Of a DNA stretch of 64,000 bases, positions 32,946 to 44,671 are shown piece after piece. The notes beneath the pieces are model-generated. The model made no database searches, had not been told where the DNA came from, and was given only the letters and a program-made list of their open reading frames with translations. How positions within the stretch are numbered: the stretch's first letter is position 1; the number at the start of each line of letters is the position of its first letter. Made by a program: the position numbers and the translations under genes. The DNA is from Balanoglossus misakiensis (Eukaryota > Hemichordata), in assembly GCA_040954595.2 (NCBI GenBank), contig CM082595.2, positions 8,308,001 to 8,372,000 on the forward strand, in the 5' to 3' direction.

Positions 32946-34044
32946 TTTAAACATTGTATTCAAGCCTGGGTCTGGACTTGGATGCAATTTGTCAATAATA
33001 ACAGTGATTGGTAACTGCATGTTTTCATAACTGGCTATCTGTTAAAGAGACCAGCTGTTCTTTTTGCTGTGTGTACAGTACACATGCCATTGGCAGCTTA
33101 TGGCTTAGTCAGTGTTTGCCTGTTGATTTCTCTATGTGTGTGTGTCAGTCTGTCTGTATATGTACTCCGGTGTAGACTTTTTTATTGTGTTATCCCTGAA
33201 TGGGACCACTGTGTCCTTAACGCGATGTTTTACACTCAGCAGCGATATTTTGTCTAACACGAGCAAAAATATCCCCAACTCGTCTGAGAAATCTTATACC
33301 AGGTCCTAAGGTTGTGAGATTTATGGAATCTCACACTCCCAAGACTTGGGATCATATTTCTCACATGTGTTGAGGATTTTCTGTCCCAAACAAGCTGCAG
33401 GCGAGTGTTGGACAAAATATCCCTGACGAGTGTGAGAAATATGATCCCAGGTCCTTCATGTATGAGATTATATTTCTCATACGGCCACAAATTAGCCAAA
33501 TTCATCTGAAAACATTGAATAAATGACTCTTGAACTGTCATCTGGCATGTTGTAGTTTCTGTATCGCGTCATAGGATAACATTTAACACACGTTATTAAA
33601 GAACACTTTGTCATCCAATCAGCGATCGCGTCATATAAAGCTTTCGATTCAGTGAGAATGTGGGATTGATTTGTTCTCACACTCTGATCCCACACTCTCA
33701 GCATGCCAGGAGTGTGAGAATCTATTTAGATCTACGAGTTTGAAATCTTAGGTGAAGAGTTTATCAATTTCACTGCCAACCCTGTAGGGCATTCTGGGAT
33801 ATGTGTTCATGCCAAAACACAAACAGTTATGACCTGACAGCTCAGTTTGTAAATCATTTCTACAAATCCACAAAGAGACTCAAAGTTTAGAAAAGTTGTG
33901 TCTGTTAGAAATATTAGAAATATTACTGTTAATACTTAATTTCAAAGCCATGTGAATTTGTTCACTTTAGGGAAATTTTTAAAGGAAGGGAGGATTGGTA
34001 TTGACTTGAATAATTACAATGGATGTTTTGTTCTCCATTTTCAG

Positions 34045-34167
34045 ATGTGAATAATGAGTGTTCAGATTCTGTTTGTGCTGGAGGGTGTCTAAATGCAGAG
34101 GGTGGATTCAGCTGTAGTTGTGGTGATGATGGTTTCTCTCTGAGTGCAGATCATGTCAATTGTTTAG
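34045..34167 (+). CDS. EGF exon C (calcium-binding)
   Basis: Extracellular calcium-binding EGF module. Phase 1-1, 123 bases, acceptor ctccattttcag, donor TTAG|GTAAGT. It reads DVNNECSDSVCAGGCLNAEG, GFSCSC, then GDDGFSLSADHVNCLG: six cysteines with the DxNNE calcium signature and the Asn/aromatic positions of cbEGF. Open and undamaged. Present only in unit 3; units 1 and 2 have deleted it together with D. Confidence 0.75.
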
Positions 34168-34594
34168 GTAAGTTTTTTTTGAGTGGGGAGGGGATAGACC
34201 AACAATTGCTTTGCATTTCCTGCCTCAAAAGGGCGCTTACACATGTTGTATGTGACAAAGATTACAGCGAGTCACCATGTAAAAAAAATAATAAATAAAA
34301 GTTATCAGGCACTTTCCAAAGTTACACATTTAGAAAAAAATGAGTTTGTTGTCTCGTGTGTGATATTTTTGGCTAACAAAACACTAGCTTCTAATGTGGT
34401 TACTACATTGTTTGTTTATCAGTATACAGTACTGGTACAGATAAACATATGATATGACCAAGTTATATGCCAGATGATATTTATCAAGTTTCACACAATT
34501 TTGCTCTCTTGTCGTATATTTTTTTCAAAGCCAACTGTACATGTAATTCAGATGTATTCATTCAAACACAATTTATCATATTTGTGTTTTCAAG

Positions 34595-34699
34595 CTGGTT
34601 GGTCACCATGCCAACAAGCATGTTACAACACACCAACCAGTTACCAGTGTGGTTGCAGACCAGGATTTAAGTTGCACAGAAATCAACAAACATGTGTCG
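34595..34699 (+). CDS. EGF exon D (short cEGF-like)
   Basis: Phase 1-1, 105 bases, acceptor tttgtgttttcaag, donor GTCG|GTGAGT. It reads [36 protein letters not shown]: a complement-type EGF without the first N-terminal cysteine and without a calcium site, as often found next to cbEGF repeats. Open. Lies 427 bp after exon C. Confidence 0.7.
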
Positions 34700-34844
34700 G
34701 TGAGTATCTACAATTGGGAGAAAGTAAGATGTAGGTATTTGTGCAATGTAAGTGTCCAATACATGTACATATGTGACACTGAAATTACACATTGTACACT
34801 CAATAATTGGTAAATGTCTATTATTCATGACACAAATCAACATA

Positions 34845-35030
34845 CAGTCAAACCTCTGTGACTGGCCACCTCTATTAAACAGCCACCTCTATATAGTGCC
34901 CACTTTATTCTAGTCCCTGTGTAATTTATATCTACATTAATTGACTTTTCTACCAGGTATAATGGCCACCTGTCTATAAAGGCCAGTTTAGGAAAGTCCC
35001 TTCACTAGCCATAATGGACAGGTTTGACTG
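34845..35030. mobile_element. Short MITE with CAGTCAAACC ends
   Basis: 186 bp from CAGTCAAACCTCTG to GGACAGGTTTGACTG, with TA on the left and CA on the right. Relative of the element at 1038-1680. The exon C/D deletion of units 1 and 2 has its right breakpoint inside it. Confidence 0.6.
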
Positions 35031-36158
35031 CACTTGTGTTGATTTCTGTCTGTAATACGTGTAACACAATCATAAATTTTTTCATAAAGAGGGCACACTT
35101 CCAAAATAAGGTGTCATCTCCAAGCAGACAATGTGAAAAAGGAGGCCAGTTGGTTACTGTTGGAGTACTGCTCGAGCTCATCTACTTTGTTGTATACATG
35201 ATACAAGTTGCGTGTAAAACTGACCTTACAATAAAATGTGGCTGTCGAAAGTCTGTCCCAACTATAGTGTTGATACACAAGACAAAGTTTTTACTCTTTG
35301 ACCAACTGGCCTCATGGTTGCGTCTTGGAAGGGCACCCTCTTTATGAAAAAGGCATATGATATCACTACAAGGAATAAATTAACATGATAGAACATTGCT
35401 GATTAATGTCATAGATCATGATAACATGAATGCATAGCAATGTTTTGTTACAATTTGGTACATAAAGAAATGGACTACTGTGACAGTATTGACTCTGGGC
35501 ACTACGTAGATGATTCCCAGCCTCAAAATTCTGACTTGCTTCACCGTTGGAAGAAGTCAGTTTTCAGGTTAACATGTATATTTGTACAGAGTGTGGCATT
35601 AGTGAGTGGTTGCATCACATCAATGCATGACAAAAGGTCATCACTGTGTAAGACTCAGAAATAGAATTTGAATACAAATCCTATTAAACAAAATATTCTA
35701 AAATTTACATGTTATTTTTAACACCTGTTTACTCCTATAAAAGTGAGTGCATGTGTTTTCGAGTTCTCTTCAATCCAGAAGCCACTGTATAGGCCTTAGT
35801 TGGTGCATGTAGCTCCTAGACTTAGAAATAAAGACGCCTCAAGTCCAGTTGACCATCTCACACTTCTGGCACTGGTGGGATTCAAACCAACGCCATCGAA
35901 ATGACTGCAGGTGTCTAAAACCCCTTGACTGTAGGACACAAATGCCTGACAGTGATATAACTATGTTATAATGTTACGTCGACACTACATAAGTTTGGGG
36001 ATATGTTGTCTCAAATGATGAAATTGAGAAAAATTATCCCCATCTTGTTATAATCTGAGCCCAGTTGTCTTTGGTGTGAGATTCCAGTAGTCAAGAGTAG
36101 GCTTACCTTGAATAATGTAATGCTTGTAAATAATTTCTAATTTCCTCTTACCCTCCAG

Positions 36159-36281
36159 ATATGAATGAATGTCACAGTGGTGGAAATGCGTGTCAACACT
36201 ATTGTCAGAATACCCATGGTAGTTATCTCTGCGCTTGCAGACAAGGCTTCAATGTGCTGGAGGATGGCCATGCATGTGCAG
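36159..36281 (+). CDS. EGF exon A, copy 4 (intact)
   Basis: Calcium-binding EGF, phase 1-1, 123 bases, acceptor cttaccctccag, donor GCAG|GTATGT. It reads DMNECHSGGNACQHYC, QNTHGSYLCAC, RQGFNVLEDGHACA, with all six cysteines, the DMNE calcium signature and the GSYLC consensus. This is the best-preserved A exon, identical in coding sequence to copy 5. Role: a protein-interaction and spacer module in a secreted or membrane protein. Confidence 0.8.
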
Positions 36282-37361
36282 GTATGTAACTGTGGATATT
36301 GATCTCTTCTGTGGCTACACTGTTTGGGGATTGTATATTGCTATGGTTACAATAAAACATGCATCCTGTCTGTCCATTGCACACATTTTAAAATTTGAAA
36401 TCAACCGCACACTCGTACTGAACACATGTTTGTTGAAATTGTATCTCAGAATTTTTCCATTTATAATTATGCATAATATAAACAAATTAACAAATGTGAA
36501 ATTTTATCTTTGAAAATTTGTTTGCAAGGGTGAAAAAGTAATCTGTTTTTTTAAAAATCAGACAAAGTTTTGCTGACAGGGTACACAAGTTTCAGGGGAT
36601 TTTGTCAAAATGAGAATGATAGAGAGTGTTAAAATTCCTAGAAAGAGATTGCCATGGATATTGAGGACTTTGGTGTAAAAACAATCAACTGATCAATTAA
36701 TATGTGGTTACGAATATGTGTCATCAACCTCACCTTCTATCCACAATGCTGGATCTATAGACAGTTTTAAAAGGGGTTTAAAAACTCGTCTTTTTATTCT
36801 GCACAATTTCATTCCATTGCTTTTTTTGGTTTAAAGGGAATGTCTTTCAGAACTGTTTTGGTTTCTTTGGGGTTTTTAAGTGTAATTTTTTTATCCTTTA
36901 AAGAGCATATCTTAGCTCGAAACACACTTTGAGGATAAATAATAATTGGGCGTGTGTGTTAAATGCTGGTGTCCTTTTACTTATTTCATATGGATAAATA
37001 AATGTTAAATTTAAAAATGTTCAGGGCCTGAGAAAAAACTTCTGTTTGGGCCACGCCCATTTCTGTGACGTCACAAGAGGAACCCATTTACGTTTGCAAG
37101 ACTGTACATTGCAGTGGTTGAATTGCAATCATACATGTCTGTGATCTAAACAGCTTTGCTGGGTCAGCCTCTGGATCCCCCGTTCCATTCAAAATAAATG
37201 TACATATATACCTTTTCATCTAGGGGAGATGCGATTATGAAAAAAATAACACTACTCGGCCCGGTTAGGCTACGGCTACGCATTGCAAGCAGTACACAAC
37301 ATGCAATGGCAGCGGATGTGTATAGGCACCTTACACATACAATGATTGCTGCCTCGATTAA

Positions 37362-38156
37362 GATGGGTCCCCCGTATCTTTTTGCTCCTTTCTATGGGCC
37401 TGTATAGGACACTACACTCAATTTTGATCGAAACCGTTATGAACGTCCGACAAGGGGCTTGTAACTAGTTAAAAATACACACGATCGTGTGCACACCCCC
37501 TGTCCGAGTATGTTTACGGCAGCTACCGCCCGGCCATAGGCCGCCACGCTAATACGGCAAAGCAGCGGTCAGCGATGGCGTGCGCGTCATGTAACCACAG
37601 TAACTGGATCGAACGCTAAAAATCCAATGTTTTGTACACAGAGATTTTGTACCGTTCACGAAAATCCCTAAGGCTTTTTTCATAGGCCACGTACGCCAGT
37701 CAAATTTGACCTGCTTGTTGAGAACGCACTTCCACACAGTGTGATGGATCGTTTTTTCGGTTTTCGTCGTGCTAAGAAGCGATACCGGTGGAAGAGTGCG
37801 TCCAAAAACACCTAAAATCGATGACTTTTTCCGCTGTGGTACGGGTATGCTGAAATCGTAGGATACAACGATAATATTCAAAAACAAAATCCGTCACGAT
37901 CTTCCCTGGTTCAAGCAACTAATGAATACGTATCAAGTTCGTTTTTGAGGTCACGGAATAAAAAGCCTTAGGCTTTTGAAATTTGACCTAGCTAATTTGC
38001 ATATCAATGGCGTCAGGGGGCGCGCGCTCACAATCGTGCAGATTTTCAACTAGTTACCAGCCCCTCGTTAGACTCTGAAAACGGCTTAGTCCAAATCGGG
38101 GTGTAATGTCCTGCAAAGGCCCATAGCAACGGGCAAAAAGATCCGGGGGACCCATC
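37362..38156 (+). mobile_element. 795-bp TTAA MITE with long inverted ends
   Basis: Begins GATGGGTCCCCCGTATCTTT and ends with the near inverse; inverted ends about 150 bp at roughly 75 per cent by eye. TTAA at 37,358-37,361 and 38,157-38,160. A second 795-bp copy in opposite orientation is at 59,930-60,724, and a truncated left end at 53,327-53,473. Minus-strand 112-residue ORF inside is probably incidental. Confidence 0.85.
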
Positions 38157-38160
38157 TTAA

Positions 38161-39925
38161 ACCGTGGAATATTGCCCAGAGGTTTAGGACTAGAGTGTTG
38201 GGTCTCAATCTACTTATCTTGGACAATGTCAACTTATTGACAACTGATATATCGTGGTCTTTTGGCGATTTTCGATCACTGCCTCAACAGACAAAATACG
38301 CGCGTGTTATTACAAGGGAACTCCATCAGCGCCGATGCGTGTACACGCAGTCAGCAGCGATGACACATATCGCGCCGCGATGTATATGTACCATGCCAGC
38401 ACTAAAATTCTGTCTTCTGAATTACATGTAAGCTATATGCCTTTTTGGTGATGACAAACAGAAACATTTATGACTTGTCGCTGTAATCATGAAAGTTCCT
38501 TCACATGCTTCATACTGCATTATAACAAAATGAAACCATACAACCAACAGCAACAGGCGATCATGCCGGGCCGACCCACTCACGCTCACAAAGCATGAAA
38601 CATTTTCATTGATACACACGAATATCCAAGTTTGGAAACGGTTTTCACTCACACGAGGCAAAATTTATTCAACACATTTTGTTTCAAAATTTGTACAGTG
38701 TGTTTTGGAGCCGATGAGTCGGACATAGTGCGTTCAAGTTTTCACATTGATTGCTGTCAACCTTAATTATCGAAGTTTGCGGTCCCTGGGTACCGGGTAG
38801 CCAGACGAAAGAGTGAATAATTATAAGCAATCTCGACATGATGTCGGCCAGCGCAAAATTGTGTTTACGCATCCTGCCAGTTCACCTACTACTGTGTAAT
38901 CGCGGTCGCTGGAACACTGAATGAACACCAATATCGGGTATAAACGATCAGTTGTGCTCTGAATTGAATATTGATCACTGGTCGACCTCTCCTACTGACA
39001 GGCTTCTATTTTCCTGTAAGGGTGTGGATTGTCTTCTCGTGATTCAAACCTGGCCGATTATCATTCAACGGTCATGCATTGACAGTTACGGCTGCCGCCG
39101 CCGGATGGCTTCATATCCACCGTACAATATCGATGATCGTGGCATAGACTTTCATTGGTTTTCGGGGAATTCACACGGGTGACTTCCGTCTAGGTAATGT
39201 GTTGCTGCAACCACGGCAACCACCTCTTTTTCCCATTGTGGTATTACACAGAAAAGCACGAAAACACCGTATGTGGAAATTTCAGAAAATGAGCATTTTA
39301 AAAGCATGTCAGGCATTTTTTGGTACAAGCTGGGAACAAGTTGTTTTTGGATATTTCGAATACGCTGATTTCGAATTTGCCTGTTCCCAAAAATTCTTTT
39401 CACGTTTTCATGTCGAAAATGGCAAATTAATTTGTGACGTCATAATTTCAAAATACCTAAAAGAAAACGCTGTTTGTAGCCATTATGGTGCAATATCACA
39501 GGTCAACACCATAATAGTCTATTGAAATCGTATTCTTATATTCATTTAAATACTTTTAAACAATTTGTTTAATTTAGAAACATTTGGTGAATTGGTAAAA
39601 ATGCTAATTTATGTTAATTAGGTGACACACCCATCTAAAATCAATGGGTCTACAAAAGAGAGCCAACGGTGTTAAGTGAGGTGTCTATTCCAATGTTTTC
39701 AGGGTCAAGGAATTCAAATATGCAATCGGTTACCTTGTCAGACAAGGTGCAGCATGGAAAATATGCAAAATTAGCTTAATTAGTCATGATGTCATGCTAA
39801 AATTAACAACTGAAAGCTAAAGATACGACTATGGCCTGTGAGGTGTCTATTCATATGTTTTTTGACAAATGTTTGCATTTTAATGAATAACTGAAATGAA
39901 ACTTTCCATATTAGTATGTAATAGC
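38161..39925. other. Interior of the TTAA element, CpG-richer
   Basis: No domain recognised. Several 60-110 residue ORFs (for example 39,199-39,525 +) lack recognisable motifs. GAGGTGTCTATTC occurs twice (39,680 and 39,840). This whole stretch is absent from the second copy of the duplication. Confidence 0.4.
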
Positions 39926-39976
39926 ATGTAAAAAACAACAAAAACAAACAAACTAACAAACAAACAAACAAATAAA
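39926..39976 (+). repeat. (CAAA)n-like simple repeat
   Basis: AAAAAACAACAAAAACAAAC followed by several CAAA units. The 2.4 kb deletion in the paralogous copy ends at AGCATGT just before it. Confidence 0.7.
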
Positions 39977-40456
39977 CATACACAACAAGGATTTAGTTTA
40001 GACTGTACATGCTCGCTGGTAACATCGTGACCAACCGCTCCGTTAAAAAACACCAGAACAAAGAACGTATGAACGTTTAGGTCCACAATTCACAAGTTAT
40101 TGAACTATGAATGTATGTTCAATGCTGTGAAAAGCCAAAAACATACTTTTTGCCAAAAAAAATGACATTTGTTAACGTACAAGTTGTTCATTAATAGCGA
40201 AAGCACCGTATGGCCACACTCACATTATGCCAGCACCGTATATTCATGCTTAGTTATAAGACGTTGAATGCACACTGATGGCCCGACGTCCTCATTGTTT
40301 TTTTGAAACCCGGTCTCTAACAACAATTTCTCTTCATAAGTAAAGAGTAATGTGTATTTTTATTACGGTTTTATATATGATACTGTGTGCAAAGTGAAGA
40401 TTGTGTGTCAGTGAGGCAACATATATACATGTATATTTAATCCACTTGGGTGTCGT

Positions 40457-42568
40457 ACTTGGCTCAGATGTGTGTTAATGTGTACTAAACAAATTCAGAG
40501 AGCGAGCCGCCAATACAGATAATCTCACCCACAAAATACCAATTATAAAAAAACAAAATAAATTCATATTACAATATTTGAAACAAGAAACTGCTCAAAG
40601 AGTAATTTTCAAAATATTTATCATCACTAAACTAGTTATAGGGGTAAATACAGGATCGAGATTCAGTCGCTAAAGAAATTCAAGTTTGGTAATAACACCG
40701 GTTACAACAAACTTAGTTAAAACATTGTATAGCCATAGATATATTATAATAGTGGCCTGGCATAAACAACATTTTCATAACATTTGGGCATTTTGTGATA
40801 AAAGTTTAACAAGTAAAGCTCAGTTGATTCGTTCTTTTCCCCATAAAAATATCTTTGATGAACAAAATTCCAAATTTAGTCAACCCAGGAAAAACGGCAT
40901 CTTGTTTCTCAACCTTATAAATTGATCTGACCAGTTTGAATCAGTGCAGAATCTAGCTTTTCTATTTTATCTTCATCAAATGATTCATGCAAATAAAGAA
41001 TCACTTCCCCATAAAATGGTGGCAGAAATCCAGTATCATGACAGTCGATTGGTTTGTTAAAGTTACTATAGAAACTAACTATGTCTAGGTTGCATGTACA
41101 TAGATAGATGTTAGGAATCCAAATCAAAATCTGTTTCAAACTTTTCATCCAATACTTGTCCTTCGGAAAGCGTTTTGATGAAGTCGCTTGAAGTGCTTTG
41201 TATTGCTCAAGTTATCGAAAATTTTAATCGCACCTTGATGATAGTCAGCAGTTCTATTTTGACATGTTATTTTGTGTATTTTTGAACCCCCAAAATCAAA
41301 GAATAAAATGATAAAGTGAAAATAAGCTTCAAAACACCAAAAGTCTTCAGGATCACAGCTTTTCTGTAAAGAGTAAGATTTCGCTTACTTCATGCTATTA
41401 AATGAAATGAAGTTTTCCGTAATATCTCTTGCAAAGTCAGATTACACATTGAGATATTAGAATGGAAGTACATTCCAAGTGACTTGTTGGGAGCATTGGG
41501 CCACCTAATCCCAGAAGATTGCAATAAAACCTGTTTTTCCATTTACCAATCTAAAGGCCAACTGCTTGTATATTTAGTTGGGTTTCTATAATTAACACAC
41601 ATTTTTGACAATATTTATGGCATGATGGACACTATTCTCGACAAATAAAATAATGTTGTGTCCTCCACTGTAATTTTTATGAGTTTGGAATCATAGACAC
41701 CATTTCTTTTTTGGTCAACTCTGTTAACAGTCGACAAAATTGCTGGAGTGGAACTGATACATGATCTAAAGTATCAAGACATATGGTCGATTATTAGCGT
41801 TTCAGCAATTCGACTTAAGTTTCTTAAATTTCCTATGGCATTTTGACAAACATCAACGCCCCGAAAAAACGTTGTCAACGCTGCGGTCGCGATTGTGGTC
41901 GAAACAAAGCCGACATTTTCGCATGGTTCGTTACCTGGGGTCCATTTAGATTGCATTGCGTTTGAGGCCCTATGTGTACGTATGTCTGTCGACCAATACA
42001 CGTGACGACCGCGGACTCAGTTTGGATCAACGTCTATTTCGGGCAGTAGACTCTCCTATCAAGTTGATAAGGAAATTTTACCAGTCACGAGTAAGCCAAG
42101 CCCACATCCGTGTGCAAATCTGATATATCGGTGATCTGTTTATATGATTATCATTAGCTAAGGTGGTAAACTGTTGTGATTCATATGTGTAATTTACGTA
42201 CTGCAAGTTAAATATCGCAATTAGCCTAATGTTTGACCATAGACAGTATGCTTTGATTTCTAGAAGAGCACCTATTAATCCGAGAACAAAGGGATTAAAA
42301 GTTACGCCGTTAAATTGTGTTTTAATAACTTACTTACCCTATAAGTAGTTTAGTAACCATAATATCTTTGAAAATCATTCTTTCCACAGTTCCTTGTATC
42401 AAATATAGAAATCTAAATTTATTTTGGTGTTCACAGATGTTATTTGGTGGGTGAAATTATCTGTATTGGTGGCCATTTTGAAAAATTGGTTGCCATGGAA
42501 ACTCATCAACAGATATTTAGTGGCTCGCTATCTGAATTTGTTTAGTACACATTAACACACATCTGAGC
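40457..42568. repeat. Nested inverted repeat inside the TTAA element
   Basis: TTGGCTCAGATGTGTGTTAA and following 70-90 bp (40,457-40,545) are the reverse complement of 42,438-42,568 (ending TTAACACACATCTGAGCCAA). The 1.9 kb between could be a nested element; its only frames are short. Also present at about 54,006-56,117. Confidence 0.7.
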
Positions 42569-43515
42569 CAAGTTTGGTGCTTTTATCACAAAATGCACAA
42601 TCGCTATGAAAATTAGGGTTTGGCCGCTCCACTACAGGGCTTTAGACGGCCATATTGAATTGCCACATCGAGGCTCTTATCTCAAAATGAACTTCACACT
42701 TGAAGTATTGTTTTGAACAAGGTTTAAGTCCTTTATTAAAATAAAGAAAAGGTAATTTTTTCCAATGGTTGTGAGTTTTCAGTACATGTACTGTTACACC
42801 TAGCTTTATTATTATTTGGTAGCCAAAAATCAACGAATTATTCATACAATATGCAAATTTGTGCATAATTATTGTTTTATTATTGCTATTTTGTGTTTAT
42901 ACAACCAAACAAGTTGTTGATGTAAACATGTAGTTTATTTTCATTGTTTAAGGAGGTACGTGAACATTTCTTTGATGCTATTCATGTGAGAATTGCGATC
43001 CTTGGCGGCCATATTTGATTTGCCAAAACGAGGCTCTTATCTCAAAAAGATCTTTTGGGAACAGGCATTTTCGAAATCAGCGTAGTCGAATTGACCAAAA
43101 AACATATTTGGTTTGCTTGTACCAAAAAATGCCAGAGGGGGTCACAATTTCTCAAATCTCCACCTGACTATGAAGGGTTCCTCTTGTGACGTCACGTCAC
43201 ATGACCAAAATGCAGCAAATCTGAACTCAGATTTTCAGGACAGGGTGGATTTTGAAGTATTTTATGAGAACAAAACAAATATTATAGAAATCGATACCCG
43301 AAAAATATTGTCACTTTTGGTAAATATTAGATTTCTTTCAATCATTTTTTAACCTTCTGATAAGATTTAAAAAGGCAAGATATGCTCTTTAAGCTTTCAC
43401 TTGTTTTCCAATTTTATTATTTTCAGTAGAAAATGCACTAAGATGTATGTGTATTACGTTTGTCAGGATATAAATAATAATAAAATTAAAAATAATAAAC
43501 TATCTTTGATTTCAG

Positions 43516-43623
43516 ATGTCAATAAGAGAGCAGATCTTTGTGAAGGCCAGTGTGTGAATACAGCAGGCTCTTTTTATTGCACTTGTTCTGTGGGATATTG
43601 ATTGGTCAATGGAGAGTGTACAG
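43516..43623 (+). pseudogene. EGF exon B, copy 4 (9-base deletion and TGA)
   Basis: Relative of 17,714-17,830 in which DVNECMERAD has become DVNKRAD, removing the first cysteine and the calcium Glu. TGA at 43,599-43,601 is the same position as in other copies, but the second stop is GGA here (LVNGECT). Acceptor gatttcag and donor ACAG|GTAAGA retained. Confidence 0.8.
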
Positions 43624-44493
43624 GTAAGACCAGCACAATATGTGGACAACGAAAGGTCCAGTATCTGTAACTTTTGAATTTTTATTCAGTATTTTTCTGG
43701 TTATCAACCATCATTTCTTGTTCAGCTCGATGAAGCAGGGTAAGCAATGTTGTTATGTTTAAACATTGTATTCAAGCCTGGGTCTGGACTTGGATGCAAT
43801 TTGTCAATAATAACAGTGATTGGTAACTGCATGTTTACATAACTGGCTAACTGTTAAAGAGACCAGCTGTTCTATTTGGTGTGTGTACAGTACACATGCC
43901 ATTGGCAGCTTATGGGTCAGCCAATGTTTGCCTGTTGATCTCTTGATGTGTGTGTGTGTGTGTGTCTGTCTGTATATGTACTCTGGTGTAGACTTTTTTC
44001 TTGTATTATCCGTGAATGGGACCACCGTGTACTTAACGCAATTTCTTACACTCATCAGGGATATTTTGGCTTGTCTAACACGAGCTAAAAATATCCCCAA
44101 CTCGTCTGAGAAATCTTTTACCAGGTCCTAAGGTTGTGAGACTAATAGAATCTCACACTCCCAAGGACTTGGGATCATATTTCTCACATGTGTTGAGGAT
44201 TTTCTGTCCCAAACAAGCTGCAGGCGAGTGTGGGACAAAATATCCCTGACGAGTGTGAGAAATATGATCCCAGGTCCTTGGTGTGTGAGATTATATTTCT
44301 CACACGGCCACAAATTAGCCAAATTCGTTTAAAAACATTAAATAAATGACTCTTGAACTGTCATCTGGCACGTTGTAGTTTCTGTATCATAGGATAACAT
44401 TTAGCTTTGTCATCCAATCTGAATCAGCGCTCGTGTCATATACAGCTTTCAATTCAGTGAGAATGTGTGATTGATTTGTTGTTCATTGTTCAG

Positions 44494-44541
44494 GTGCACA
44501 ACAGTGCACGTTAATTGATTGTCAAGGCCTCCAGCCCATAG
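44494..44541 (+). CDS. Mini-exon with two cysteines
   Basis: 48 bases, phase 1-1, between ttgttcattgttcag and ATAG|GTAAGA. It reads GAQQCTLIDCQGLQPIG. Too short for an EGF domain alone, but phase and cysteines suit a linker or part of a split domain. Repeated at 58,045-58,092 and similar in style to 48,088-48,138. Confidence 0.4.
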
Positions 44542-44671
44542 GTAAGAGGGCATAAAGGTAATCAGAAAATTGTACGAAAATGAAATAAATAATACATGTA
44601 CTCAAATAATATAAATGACAACATCAAGCAGCACTTGTGTGGAAGTACGTACTCGGGATACAAAGTGAGGA

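Larger units (their letters stand above)
15480..36023 (+). repeat. Tandem array of an EGF-exon unit (units 1-3)
   Basis: Units begin near 15,480, 20,263 and 24,586, and unit 4 begins near 36,024. Units 2 and 3 are almost identical where aligned (spacing 4323 bp between A exons). Unit 3 alone carries the DIRS element, the 600 bp MITE and exons C and D. Unit 1 has a foreign 0.9 kb segment at 16,072-16,972. Each unit carries one A and one B exon. Confidence 0.85.
36902..43388. mobile_element. 6.49-kb TTAA-flanked DNA element (piggyBac-like?)
   Basis: Units 1-3 read ATCCTTTAAGCTTTCAC; here that site is split by 6487 bp that begin AGAGCATATC and end GATATGCTCT, with TTAA at both sides (36,898-36,901 and 43,389-43,392). 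About 160-200 bp inside each end lies an inverted TGACGTCACAAGAGGAACCC motif (37,067-37,086 and 43,170-43,190). A 795 bp TTAA MITE is nested at 37,362. I see no piggyBac DDE transposase in any frame; ORFs are short. Likely a large non-autonomous or gutted element. Confidence 0.75.

Noticed and set aside
37549-37887. 112-residue ORF conserved in both 795-bp MITEs (also 60,199-60,537)
   Set aside because: By eye, most differences between the two copies change the amino acid, with hardly any silent ones, so there is no sign of selection on protein. It is an open frame in a young repeat.
38195-39525. ORFs in the TTAA element as a piggyBac transposase
   Set aside because: They are at most about 110 residues, lie on both strands, and show no DDD catalytic context or Cys-rich C-terminus.
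39926-39976. Possible CRISPR-like or minisatellite array
   Set aside because: It is a simple CAAA-type run without spacers, and the context is an animal genome.
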